This document shows positions 7,709-16,600 of a stretch of 58,720 bases of DNA, in pieces (position 1 is the first letter of the stretch; each line of letters begins with the position of its first letter). The DNA is from Rhodobacter ferrooxidans. Lineage in GTDB: Bacteria; Pseudomonadota; Alphaproteobacteria; Rhodobacterales; Rhodobacteraceae. Made by a program: the position numbers and the translations under genes. The notes under the pieces were generated by a model. The model saw only the letters and a list, made by a program, of their open reading frames with translations, was not told where the DNA came from and ran no database searches. The stretch lies in NCBI RefSeq assembly GCF_000176015.1, contig NZ_ACYY01000020.1, forward strand, positions 1-58,720. Reading direction: 5' to 3'.

Positions 7709-9001
7709 TCACGCGGACTTCCGGTCCACCGGCTCTGCATCGGCATCATGCACCAACACGGGCCGTGGCCGGAACATGCTGGCCACGGCATCGACACCCG
7801 CCCGCAGCGGGGAATCCATCAGGTGGGCATAGCGCTGGGTCGTTTGCATCTGCGAATGGCCCAGCAGCTTGCCGATCATTTCCAGCGAGGCCCCACCGCT
7901 GACCAGCAGGGAAGCGAAGGTGTGGCGCAGGTCGTGGATCCGGACATCGGGCAGTTTGGCGTCTTTCTGGATGTTGATCCAGAAGCGGCGGATTTCCTTC
8001 ACCGGCTGGCCGGGCGTGTCGCCGGGAAACAGCCAAGGATTGCCTTTTGGGACGACCAGCCCGCGCTGGCGCACGATGGCCGCAACCTCGGCCGAAATCG
8101 GGATGCGATGGATCTTGCGCTGCTTGGTGCTGGCGGCTGGCTTTGACCAACTGCACAGTTCCAGATTGAACTGTTCAAAGCGCGCCTGCCGCACCTCGCC
8201 CACACGGCTGCCGGTCAGCATGCACAGCCGGATGATGCCCGCCCCGCGCTGATCCTTCGCGGCGTCCAGTGCCTCGGCCAGCTTGCCGATTTCGTCCTGC
8301 GACAGGAACCGTTCGCGTTCATTCTCGATCCGCTTCTTGAAGCCCGACGCCGGATTGTCGGCGCGCCAGTCCCAGCCGATGGCAAGGGTGAACATCTTGC
8401 GCAGCACCTCGCCCACCCGGTTGGCGCGGATCGGCGTCGGCTTGGGCCCCTGCAACTTGCGCGCGCGGTTGTTGGGCTTTTCCTTTGAGGGCCGCGCCCT
8501 GCCCTTGGCGATGATGTTCAACAATTTCGCCACATCATGCGGTGTGATCTCGGTCACCAGCTTTCGGCCCCAATGCGGGGCCACCAGCTTGCTCAGCATC
8601 GAGCGTTGGTCAGACGCGTTGGTGGGGGCCAGGTGCGGCACATGCTCGTCGAGGTACCGGTCGATCATGTTGCTGAACCTTGGGGCCTCACGCAACTCGC
8701 CACGCTCGCCCAGCGGATCGCGACCTTCGTCAATCTCGCGGCGCAGGTCGCGCGCCCGTTCGCGGGCTGCCGTCACGGTCCATTCGGGCCAGCGCCCGAT
8801 GGCCATGCGGCGCTGGGCCCCGGCAAAGCGGTAGTCCAGCGCGAAGGACCGGCTGCCCGACCGCAGGATCCGGATGGAAAAACCCCGGACCTCCGTGTCG
8901 AATATCTGGTAATCGCGATCCGTTTCCGGCGCTGCCTCCCGGACGGATTTATCGTTCAATCGCAGCCGTTTGGGCGATGGTCGCGTCATGCTTTTGGCCA
9001 T
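7709..9001 (-). CDS. int: Tyrosine integrase, P4/DUF4102 type
   Basis: 430 residues from the ATG at 9001, preceded by AAAGGGGAGA. The N-terminus (LNDKSVREAAPETDRDYQIFD, then VRGFSIRILRSGSRSFALDYR) is the DUF4102 arm-binding domain of P4-like integrases. The catalytic domain shows TGSRVGEVRQ (first Arg, about residue 275), HDLRHTF (356-362), LGH (about 380) and the nucleophile Tyr in RYAHL (391). It catalyses site-specific insertion and excision, typically at tRNA genes, which fits the tRNA remnant 1.1 kb away. It is transcribed towards the attachment site. Confidence 0.95.
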   Translation of the reverse strand: MAKSMTRPSPKRLRLNDKSVREAAPETDRDYQIFDTEVRGFSIRILRSGSRSFALDYRFAGAQRRMAIGRWPEWTVTAARERARDLRREIDEGRDPLGERGELREAPRFSNMIDRYLDEHVPHLAPTNASDQRSMLSKLVAPHWGRKLVTEITPHDVAKLLNIIAKGRARPSKEKPNNRARKLQGPKPTPIRANRVGEVLRKMFTLAIGWDWRADNPASGFKKRIENERERFLSQDEIGKLAEALDAAKDQRGAGIIRLCMLTGSRVGEVRQARFEQFNLELCSWSKPAASTKQRKIHRIPISAEVAAIVRQRGLVVPKGNPWLFPGDTPGQPVKEIRRFWINIQKDAKLPDVRIHDLRHTFASLLVSGGASLEMIGKLLGHSQMQTTQRYAHLMDSPLRAGVDAVASMFRPRPVLVHDADAEPVDRKSA

Positions 9002-9071
9002 GGATGGTCTCCCCTTTCGCCTCCGACACAGGCGTAGATTCGCAGGCTTATCAAGCGAAGCACGCGGATCG

Positions 9072-9501
9072 GGGTGGCGGGGAGGCGCAGGGTGGCATTC
9101 ATTTTCCCCTGCCGCGCCACCCCTTGTTTTATTGAGAGTTTCGAGAAATCGGCGGCCCGCCGAGGCCGTCATTCCGGGTCACACGGGGCAGCAACAAGCC
9201 CCAAGAGGCCGAATTCTCGTGCCAAATCTGTAAATCCTCAATGAATTCAGAGGGTGGCGCGATTTCAGCGTGCCTTTGCCACCCTGCCACCCCCTGAAAC
9301 CCTGCATTTGCTGCCGAATGTCGGCCAATCCGGGCCAAACGGGCAAAGCAGACCCAAACCGGACCTGTGGTCGGGGCGGGGCGGGCCGCAATCAGCCTAG
9401 CCACGCCTCAACGAGAGCCGCCAAAACACCGAAAACGTCAATGAAACAAGGGGTGGCGCGCAAACCGGTTTTCAGTGCCACCCCGCGCCTTCCCGCCACC
9501 C
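9072..9501. promoter_or_regulatory. Control region with nine GGGTGGC heptamers in three clusters
   Basis: The gap 9002-9564 between integrase and the first early gene has no coding frame. It contains GGGTGGC at 9072, 9090, 9252 and 9451 and its complement GCCACCC at 9116, 9278, 9286, 9477 and 9495. The first and third clusters (about 9071-9135 and 9438-9502) are imperfect inverted copies of one another over about 60 bases; the middle cluster has the orientation of the third. No CI-like repressor gene is present nearby. This may be an operator array, a replication control element, or a site for the 9565 protein. Confidence 0.5.
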
Positions 9502-9564
9502 CTGACGGCCTGCGCTTCATGTCTCCAGAAATCAGCCCTTTCCGGGCGATCAACGGAAGGACAC

Positions 9565-9813
9565 ATGATGACAGCAACGGGATCATCCGCACGACCCGCC
9601 TCGGCTGGCTTGCTGGGCGGCTGGATCAGCCGCCTCGACCTCGCCCTTGAATTGGGCGTCACGGTCGACACGCTGCGCCGGTGGGAGGCCCAACGTTTCG
9701 GGCCACCCTGCGTGCGCGCCGGTCGCAAGGTCTTTTATCGCCGTGACGGGGTGCGCGACTGGCTGCAGCTGCAGGAAGTGCCCAGCCCCCGGCGCGCAGG
9801 TGGCCGTCGATGA
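9565..9813 (+). CDS. MerR/excisionase-like helix-turn-helix protein
   Basis: 82 residues from ATG 9565 (GGAAGGA at 9555-9561). Residues about 22-60 (SRLDLALELGVTVDTLRRWE, then FGPPCVRAGRKVFYRRDGVRDWL) form the winged HTH plus the R-K-V-x-Y-R wing of phage excisionase/AlpA-like proteins. It is the first gene of the early operon and follows the GGGTGGC array, so it may control integrase, early transcription or excision. It overlaps the next gene by four bases. Confidence 0.75.
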   Translation: MMTATGSSARPASAGLLGGWISRLDLALELGVTVDTLRRWEAQRFGPPCVRAGRKVFYRRDGVRDWLQLQEVPSPRRAGGRR

Positions 9814-10073
9814 CCGCCGCCCTCTCGCACCCGTTGGTCGGGTCGGCCACTTCCGTCGACTGGATCCTTGATCGCGTGACCGAAGCACGCGGCATTCTGG
9901 CCGACACGACCCGGCATCCGGACTCGCTGGTCATCCTCGCGGCCCGGATTGTGGCCGGGCAGACGGACGATGCCGGGGAATGTGCGGAGGCCATCGACCT
10001 GCTGCGTCTGCTGGACAGGCGGCCCTTGTACGCGGTCGCCGCTGCCGCCTTCCCGAAGGGCGGTGCCGCATGA
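9810..10073 (+). CDS. Hypothetical early protein
   Basis: 87 residues, translationally coupled to both neighbours by ATGA-type overlaps. It is helical and Ala-rich (VDWILDRVTEARGILADTTRH, AIDLLRLLDRRPLYAVAAAAF) with no recognisable domain. Its place between an HTH gene and a nuclease suggests a small early function. Confidence 0.65.
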   Translation: MTAALSHPLVGSATSVDWILDRVTEARGILADTTRHPDSLVILAARIVAGQTDDAGECAEAIDLLRLLDRRPLYAVAAAAFPKGGAA

Positions 10074-10465
10074 ACCGGCGCAGCACCCCCGAGGCGGATG
10101 CCCAGCGCGCCATCGTGCAGGCGTTGCGCTTCGCCCTGCCCCGCGACGCCATCGTCCATCACTGTGCCAACGAGGTGACCGAAGCCGGGCCCCGAGGTGC
10201 CAGGCGCCAATCGATCCTCGTCGGCATGGGCGTCCATGCCGGATTTGCCGACCTGATCGTGATCTGCGGCGGCCGCGTGCTGTTCCTCGAGGTCAAAAGC
10301 GAAACCGGCCGAATGCGCAAATCGCAAGAGGTCTTCCGCGACACGGTCTGCGCGCAGGGGTTTGGCTGGGCGCTGGTCAGGTCGGTTGACGACGCGCTGG
10401 GCGCGCTGGCCGACAATGGCTTCACCAGCCGCGCGCAGCTTCCATCACGGAGGGCCGCGCCATGA
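10070..10465 (+). CDS. VRR-NUC domain nuclease
   Basis: 131 residues from ATG 10070, overlapping the upstream stop. The core HAGFADLIVICGGRVLFLEVK (D at about 60, E-x-K at about 74-76) and the preceding GARRQSILVGMG are the signature of VRR-NUC, a compact PD-(D/E)XK nuclease common in phage replication modules. It overlaps the replication initiator gene, so it may process replication or recombination intermediates. Confidence 0.85.
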   Translation: MNRRSTPEADAQRAIVQALRFALPRDAIVHHCANEVTEAGPRGARRQSILVGMGVHAGFADLIVICGGRVLFLEVKSETGRMRKSQEVFRDTVCAQGFGWALVRSVDDALGALADNGFTSRAQLPSRRAAP

Positions 10466-11469
10466 GCCATGACGCCACCAACTGGGCGATCCAGCGGCGC
10501 GGGTTGAAGCCGACAACCAAGATTGTGCTCTGGCACCTGTGTGATCGCTTTAACCCCGACTTTGGCTGCTTTCCGTCGCAAGACAGGCTGGCGCATGATT
10601 GCGAGATCAGCCGCTCCACCCTGAACGAACATCTTGACCGGCTGGAGGCGGAGCACCTCCTTCGGCGGGTGCCTCGCATCGATCCCGTCACTAAGCGACA
10701 TCTGCCGACCCGCTACATCTTGGGGTTCGAGGAAGGCTTTGCACCACATGATCCCGAGCCATGTCCAGAATCCGGACACGGGTTTTTGCACCTTGGCCAC
10801 GACGCTGAAACTGCCTGTGAAATCGCTGTCAGCGGGGCGATTCCGGCCGAGCCGTGTCCGGAAATCGCACACGGCAATCCGGAGGAACCCGTGTCCGGAT
10901 TTTGTCCCGACCCGTGTCCGGAAAATGCCCAAAGCCGTGTCCGGAATCCGGACACTAACCTTGTAAGGGAACCACTAAGTAAACCAGTAAAGGAGGAGGA
11001 GGGTGCGCAAGCGCACGAGGCGATCTCGAATGAATTTTTCGGGAAGCTGCTTGCCGCGCTGGGCCTCGACCCCGCCGCCCTGCCCGGCTGGTGGAAAGGC
11101 TGGCCGCCCCGGCTGCACGTCCAGCGCTGGCGTGACGAGCTGGGGCTGACCGAGGCGGAGATTGTCGCCAGCGCCGGGGCGTCCCGCCAGGAGCACCCCG
11201 AACCGCCAGATGGGCCCAAGGCACTGGACCGCGCAATGCAGCGTGCTGTCCAGCGCAAGATTGAGGATGCGGGGCGGAAACGGCGAAAGCCAAAGGCGGC
11301 GGCATCATCGGCGGCGAAGCCGATCATCGATCTGCCCGCATTCTACGCCGACATCCTGAATTCCGGTCGTTACCTGCCCGTCAGTTCGATCAGCAACACC
11401 ACGCGTGACGCCATGCTGGCCCGGGGCTTGGTCACGTCCGAACAACTCCGCATGCGGGGGATCCGGTGA
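10462..11469 (+). CDS. Phage replication initiator (lambda O-like organisation)
   Basis: 335 residues. The N-terminal 90 residues form a winged HTH (TKIVLWHLCDRFNPDFGCFP, LAHDCEISRSTLNEHLDRLE, LLRRVPRIDPVTKRHLPTRY). A low-complexity middle (about 95-175) has three PCPE units, encoded by the iteron-like repeats listed separately, and the C-terminal part is charged and helical. An HTH followed by an origin inside the coding sequence is the lambda O design, so I infer an initiator that binds its own gene. It overlaps the nuclease gene upstream and the methyltransferase gene downstream. Confidence 0.75.
   Translation: MSHDATNWAIQRRGLKPTTKIVLWHLCDRFNPDFGCFPSQDRLAHDCEISRSTLNEHLDRLEAEHLLRRVPRIDPVTKRHLPTRYILGFEEGFAPHDPEPCPESGHGFLHLGHDAETACEIAVSGAIPAEPCPEIAHGNPEEPVSGFCPDPCPENAQSRVRNPDTNLVREPLSKPVKEEEGAQAHEAISNEFFGKLLAALGLDPAALPGWWKGWPPRLHVQRWRDELGLTEAEIVASAGASRQEHPEPPDGPKALDRAMQRAVQRKIEDAGRKRRKPKAAASSAAKPIIDLPAFYADILNSGRYLPVSSISNTTRDAMLARGLVTSEQLRMRGIR
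10761..10955 (+). repeat. Intragenic iterons, putative phage replication origin
   Basis: GTGTCCGGA occurs at 10854, 10891, 10914 and 10937, with the last three spaced exactly 23 bases; its complement occurs at 10771 and 10947. The last pair makes the perfect palindrome GTGTCCGGAATCCGGACAC (10937-10955), and 10761-10779 is a degraded copy of the same palindrome. Right after the cluster the sequence becomes AT-richer (10952-10990), as at an unwinding element. Confidence 0.65.
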
Positions 11470-12716
11470 ATGGCATGGTGTCACGTCCCCGGCACGGATT
11501 GTCCCTCTGCGCAGGCGGCGGAGGCCTTGATCTGGGCGTCATGCTGGCCGAACCAAGCTTCCACACCCGCGCATTCGTGGAGTGGGAGGTCTGGCCTCGG
11601 ACCGTCCTCATCGCCGCCCAACGCGCAGGATACTTCGCCCCAGCTCCGATCTGGGACGACCTACGATCCTTCGATGCCCGGTCCTTCTGCGGTGCCTTCG
11701 ACATCGTCCTCGCCGGGTATCCCTGCCAGCCCTTCAGCGCGGCCGGAAAGCGCCATGGTGCCAACGATCCGCGCCACCTCTGGCCCGATGTCGCACGTGT
11801 CATCGGCGAATGCCGCCCCGAATGGGTGTTCCTCGAAAACGTGCCCGGTCACGTCACCCTCGGGCTTGAAACCGTTCTGCGAGAGCTTTGGGGACTGGGC
11901 TACACGCCTGCGGCGGGTTTGTTCTCGTCGGCAGAAATTGGCGCGCCGCACCAACGGCTCCGCATCTTCATCCTGGCCCACGCCTATGAGCCTGCATCCC
12001 GGCACGGATCGCTACAACCCAGCCGGGAACAGCGACTTCACCCGCAAGGCCGAGGCGCTGGCGCTGGGCATCACCAACTGGTCGACGCCGAAAGCCACCG
12101 ATGGCGCGAAGGGTGGGCCGGGTCAGAGCTATGGGTCGGGCGGGATGCCACCCCTGCCTGCGCAGGCAGCACAGTGGCAAAGGCCAGTGGCCGACGACCA
12201 GATGGATCGGCTCCGCGGCAAGATCAACAGCCGGGGCGAGCCGAAGCTGTCGGCACAGGCGCTGCAATGGCCGACTCCGGCGGCGCAGAACTGGAAGGGA
12301 TCAAGCGAGGCAAGCGTCACCCGGGCGGATGGCAAAAGCCGGATGGATATCCTGCACTACCGGGCCGAACAGGGCTTCACCCGCCCGGCCCCGGCGATTT
12401 TGCCGGATGGGCGGCGGTCCTCGCCGCACGCCCCGATCTCGCGCCCGCTCTGGGCTTCGATGATTGCCTCGCATGGGCGCGTCGTCTCGCGGCGTATCCT
12501 GAAGGGCCGGTCGCGGCGGCGGCTGAACCCGCTCTTTGTCGGATGGCTGATGGGCTGGCCCATCGGGCACGCGCTTTGCGCCTGCTCGGCAACGGAGTTC
12601 ACCCTCTGGCAGCAGCACATGCGTGGCGATCTCTCGCAGCTTCCCACGGCCTCGGGCCCGTGGATCTGGCGGCCGATGGATCAGGCCCAGCGCCCGGCGC
12701 AGATGGATTTTCTTGA
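11466..12716 (+). CDS. C5-cytosine DNA methyltransferase (Dcm-like), frame A
   Basis: 416 residues from GTG 11466 (ATG 11475 also possible). It transfers a methyl group from SAM to C5 of cytosine. Motif I is LCAGGGGLDLG, motif IV GYPCQPFS with the catalytic Cys at about residue 89, motif VI FLENVPGH, motif VIII HQRLRIFIL, and a motif X-like block LRLLGNGVHPLAAAHAW lies near the C-terminus. Residues about 175-300 are low-complexity and form the variable target region. From 11986 on, a second frame over the same DNA is also open (next entry). It starts in the stop of the initiator gene and is part of the early operon. The role may be protection of phage DNA from host restriction. Confidence 0.85.
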   Translation: MNGMVSRPRHGLSLCAGGGGLDLGVMLAEPSFHTRAFVEWEVWPRTVLIAAQRAGYFAPAPIWDDLRSFDARSFCGAFDIVLAGYPCQPFSAAGKRHGANDPRHLWPDVARVIGECRPEWVFLENVPGHVTLGLETVLRELWGLGYTPAAGLFSSAEIGAPHQRLRIFILAHAYEPASRHGSLQPSREQRLHPQGRGAGAGHHQLVDAESHRWREGWAGSELWVGRDATPACAGSTVAKASGRRPDGSAPRQDQQPGRAEAVGTGAAMADSGGAELEGIKRGKRHPGGWQKPDGYPALPGRTGLHPPGPGDFAGWAAVLAARPDLAPALGFDDCLAWARRLAAYPEGPVAAAAEPALCRMADGLAHRARALRLLGNGVHPLAAAHAWRSLAASHGLGPVDLAADGSGPAPGADGFS

Positions 12717-12732
12717 AGGGTTGCAGCCATGA
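11986..12732 (+). CDS. Overlapping frame B: methyltransferase C-terminal-like ORF
   Basis: 248 residues in the +1 frame relative to the methyltransferase, from ATG 11986. It shows repeated W-x-T/R-P motifs (NWSTPKATDG, QWQRPVADD, QWPTPAAQNW) and ends with RRRLNPLFVGWLMGWPIGH and CSATEFTLWQQHMRG. As I recall, these are blocks of the C-terminal region of many phage cytosine methyltransferases. Either it is translated separately, or it joins the catalytic part by a frameshift near 11960-11990, or it is a relic of an older frame. The frame is open well upstream of this ATG, and no strong ribosome binding site is seen before it. Confidence 0.5.
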   Translation: MSLHPGTDRYNPAGNSDFTRKAEALALGITNWSTPKATDGAKGGPGQSYGSGGMPPLPAQAAQWQRPVADDQMDRLRGKINSRGEPKLSAQALQWPTPAAQNWKGSSEASVTRADGKSRMDILHYRAEQGFTRPAPAILPDGRRSSPHAPISRPLWASMIASHGRVVSRRILKGRSRRRLNPLFVGWLMGWPIGHALCACSATEFTLWQQHMRGDLSQLPTASGPWIWRPMDQAQRPAQMDFLEGLQP

Positions 12733-13409
12733 GCGTCCAGGGACGGATCGGGCGCGCAGGCGGCGGCAAGGTCAAACGCGAGCTGAGCGTGCAGGCGGCT
12801 CTGGATTGGGCATTCCGCGTGGAACAGGCGCAACTGGAACTGCCACCGCCGACGGACGTGACCGACGAAGGCTTCGGTTTCGGGCTGGAGTATGTCCTGC
12901 TGCAGCAAGCCGCGCTGGGCTGCAAGGTCGATGGCGGCCAACACAAGATGGGCAGTTACACCCATGCTGACGCTGAGGTGATTGCGGCAACGGTGGCAGG
13001 GATGCCCTCCAACCTCGGCGGCATCCGCATGGCGATCTGCGTGGTGGAACTGGCGCGCGCTGGCATGACGCCAGACTGGATGCCCGGCGCCGTGCCACGC
13101 TGCGTGCCGGTCGAGACCAAGCAAAACCAGTATGGCGAACGCGCGGCCACCATCGTCGTCGGCACCGAGCGGGTGAAGACGCGCGGCAAGTGGCGAACAG
13201 TCGAGTTGCTGGCCTGCCCTGTCACCTGGCGGCCGCATCCGGAGCAGATCGCCTACGCACGGCGCGGATATGACGAATGGTGGCAGGCGCTGGATTGGGT
13301 GCGGGACGGGCTGATCGCGGGCAGGATGCTGCGGGAGGTGGAGGTGACGACGGCGATGCCGAAGGAGCGGCCGTGGTTTTCGACGCAACCGAGAGCAATC
13401 AACCGCTAG
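12729..13409 (+). CDS. Conserved early phage protein of unknown function
   Basis: 226 residues, starting four bases before the end of frame B. The sequence is well structured (LDWAFRVEQAQLELPPP, then FGFGLEYVLLQQAALGCKVDG and VELARAGMTPDWMPGA) but I recognise no domain. It contains a predicted beta-rich centre (RAATIVVGTERVKTRGKW) and a Trp-rich end (DEWWQALDWVRDGL). It closes the early operon; the cargo operon begins 57 bases later. Confidence 0.7.
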   Translation: MSVQGRIGRAGGGKVKRELSVQAALDWAFRVEQAQLELPPPTDVTDEGFGFGLEYVLLQQAALGCKVDGGQHKMGSYTHADAEVIAATVAGMPSNLGGIRMAICVVELARAGMTPDWMPGAVPRCVPVETKQNQYGERAATIVVGTERVKTRGKWRTVELLACPVTWRPHPEQIAYARRGYDEWWQALDWVRDGLIAGRMLREVEVTTAMPKERPWFSTQPRAINR

Positions 13410-13466
13410 TAAAGGCTGGCAAAGTCTGGCAGCTTCAATTTTCACATTTCGAGAAGGAGCAGGTCC

Positions 13467-13676
13467 ATGTCGGACCCTATTCTCACTTTGCCAGAGGTCG
13501 CGGTTTTGTTGAAGGTTGCAGAGAAAACCGTCTACACGATGGCGCGCGGAGGCCAAATCCCGGCATTCAAGGTTCGAGGTCAGTGGCGCTTCAGGCATAA
13601 CGATATTGATCGATGGATCGATGAACAGAAGGCATCCGTAAAAGAAAACCTTGGAAAAGGTGCGGCGGATGTCTGA
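13467..13676 (+). CDS. Excisionase-family HTH regulator of the Res-Mod operon
   Basis: 69 residues, AGAAGGAGC ahead of the ATG. LTLPEVAVLLKVAEKTVYTM and IPAFKVRGQWRFRHNDIDRW make up the MerR/excisionase winged HTH (about 6-52). It is first in the operon and overlaps the Res start, so it is more likely a transcriptional regulator of the restriction genes than a true excisionase. Confidence 0.8.
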   Translation: MSDPILTLPEVAVLLKVAEKTVYTMARGGQIPAFKVRGQWRFRHNDIDRWIDEQKASVKENLGKGAADV

Positions 13677-16600
13677 GCAGTTCTTCGAAAAACCGATCCT
13701 GAATTCGCCTTATGCGTACCCCGGCAGGCATTGGGAACTTGATCAGGATGGTCAACCCACAAACCGCATCCTTGATAACCGGCGGCGCTCCGATCTCATC
13801 ACACCCGTTCCCAAAACGAAAAAGCAGCGGCAGAACACGAAACAAGCGTCCCTGTTGCTCGGCGCCAATGACGAACTTTCGACATCGGATCAAGAATACA
13901 ACCCCACCCCGATCATCAACGAGGTTCGGGGGTATGTCGAATCCTGGCGCAATCTGCCGAACCCCGATCAATGGCTGGTGACGCCAGAGACCGCACGCCT
14001 GCTGCAACACTGGCGGCACCACAGATTTGAGGGCATCCGTCCGTTCTTTTGCCAGATCGAAGCAGTGGAAACCGCGATCTGGCTGACAGAAGTTGCTCCG
14101 AAGATGGGGCCGCGCGTTGCCAAGTTCTGGGCCCACATCAAAGGGGCGAATGAACAGGCGAACCCCGAACTGCTGCGTTTGGCGCTGAAGCTTGCGACGG
14201 GTGCAGGCAAGACCACCGTTATGGCGATGCTGATCGCCTGGCAAACCGTCAATGCCGTGCGCCACCCGAACAGCAAGGCGTTTTCCAGCCGATTCTTGAT
14301 CGTTTCCCCTGGCATCACCATCCGCGACAGGTTGCGTGTACTGATGCCCAACGACCCGGAAAGCTACTATCGCAGCCGTGAAATCACACCGCCCGACATG
14401 CTGCGCGATATCCAGAGCGCCAAGATCGTCATCACCAACTACCACGCCTTCAAGTTGCGTGAAAAACTAGTGATCGCCAAAGGCACCCGCCAGGCCCTTG
14501 AAGGCTGGCGTGGCGACAAGGTCCAGACGCTGGAAACCGAAGGCGAGATGATTCAGCGCGTCATGGGCGACCTGATGGGCCAGAAGAACATCGTCGTTTT
14601 GAACGACGAGGCGCATCACTGCTACCGCGAGCGGGTCAAGGATGCTGTCGGTGACACTGAGGATGATCTGAAAGGCGACGACAAGAGCGAGGCCAAGGAG
14701 AACAACGAAGCGGCCCGCATGTGGATTTCTGGCTTGGAAGCGGTCAAGCGCAAGCTGGGCATCAGCCTGGTTTACGATCTGTCAGCGACCCCGTTCTTCC
14801 TGCGCGGCTCTGGCTATATCGAGGGCACGCTGTTCCCGTGGACGATGTCGGATTTCTCGCTGATGGACGCAATTGAATGCGGCATTGTGAAGTTGCCGCG
14901 CGTGCCTGTGGCTGACAATATCGAAGGTGGCGACACGCCAAAGTTCCGCAACCTTTGGGAACACATCGGTAAGAAGCTTCCCAAAAAGGGGCGCGTCGCG
15001 GGCAAGGCGCTTGATCCGCTAAGCCTGCCTGCCGAACTGCTGACAGCACTTGAGGCCCTCTACGGCCACTATGAAAAGACCTTTCATCTTTGGCAGGAGG
15101 AAGGGATCGGCGTCCCACCAGTGTTCATCGTTGTCTGCAACAACACGGCGACATCGGAGCTGATCTACAAGTACGTTTCCGGCTTTGACCGTGTCAGCGA
15201 TGATGGCACCGAGACCACGCTGGAAAACGGCCGTCTCGCCCTGTTCCGCAACTACGATGACTTCGGCAACCGGATGCCACGCCCGAACACGATCCTGATC
15301 GACTCCGCCCAGCTTGAGTCTGGCGAGGCGCTGGACAAAGATTTCCGCGAAATGGCCGCGACGGAAATCGAGCAGTTCAAGCGCGAGATGATCGAGCGCA
15401 CTGGCGATATTCACGCGGGCGACAGCATCGACGAATCCACCCTGCTGCGCGAGGTGATGAACACCGTCGGCAAGAAGGGCAAGCTGGGCGAACAGATCCG
15501 CTGTGTCGTTTCCGTCTCGATGCTGACTGAAGGTTGGGATGCCAACACCGTCACCCACGTTCTGGGCGTGCGGGCGTTCGGCACTCAATTGCTGTGCGAA
15601 CAGGTCGTCGGTCGCGCGCTGCGCCGCCAGTCGTATGAACTGAACGAAGAAGGCCTGTTCAACGTCGAATATGCCGATGTCCTCGGCATCCCCTTCGATT
15701 TCGCCGCCAAACCTGTGGTGTCTCCCCCGGCCAAGCCCCGCGAAACCGTCCGCGTCCATGCGGTCAAACCCGAGCGCGACGCACTGGAAATCACCTTTCC
15801 CCGCGTCGAGGGCTATCGCGTCGAACTACCCGATGAACGGCTGGAGGCGAATTTCGGCCCAGACCATGTGCTGGAACTGACCCCGAAACTTCTCGGCCCA
15901 TCCAGCACCACCAATCAGGGCATCATCGGCGAAGGGGTGGACCTGACGCTGGAGCATCTGGAAGACATGCGGTCGTCCACCATCCTGTTCCATCTGGCGC
16001 GACACCTGCTCTACACCAAATACCGCGATCCGGGCGAGGTACCGAAGCTGCACCTGTTCGGTCAGTTGAAACGCGTCACACGGCAATGGTTGGACGGTGG
16101 TTATCTGAAATGCAGTGGCGGCACCTACCCCGCCCAGCTGGTCTACAAGGAAATCGCCGATATGGCGGCCGAGCGGATCAAAGCTGCCATCACCCTGACC
16201 CTGCAAGGTGAACGTCCGGTCAAGGCGATCCTGGATCCCTACAACCCCACCGGCACCACCGCGTTCGTAAACTTCACCACATCCAAGGAACTGCGCTGGC
16301 AGACGGCCCCGAACAAGTCCCACGTCAACTGGGTGGTCTGCGACAGCGGATGGGAGGCTGAGTTTGCCCGGGTCGCGGAAAGCCACCCTGCGGTCCTGTC
16401 CTACGTCAAGAACCAGGGGCTTGGTCTGGAAGTGCCCTATCTCACCGGCTCCACGCCGCACAAATACATCCCCGACTTCATCGTTCAGATCGACGATGGC
16501 CGCCGCACCGCCGACGACAAACCCGACCCGCTGAACCTGATCGTCGAGGTCAAGGGCTACCGAGGCGAGGATGCCAAGGACAAGGCCAACACCATGCGCA

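Noticed and set aside
8283-9037. Plus-strand frames over the integrase gene.
   Set aside because: The minus strand encodes all catalytic residues of a tyrosine integrase; the plus-strand products have no domain.
9072-9501. CRISPR-like array in the repeat region near the integrase.
   Set aside because: The repeats are 7-base motifs in mixed orientation with irregular spacing; no constant repeat-spacer pattern.
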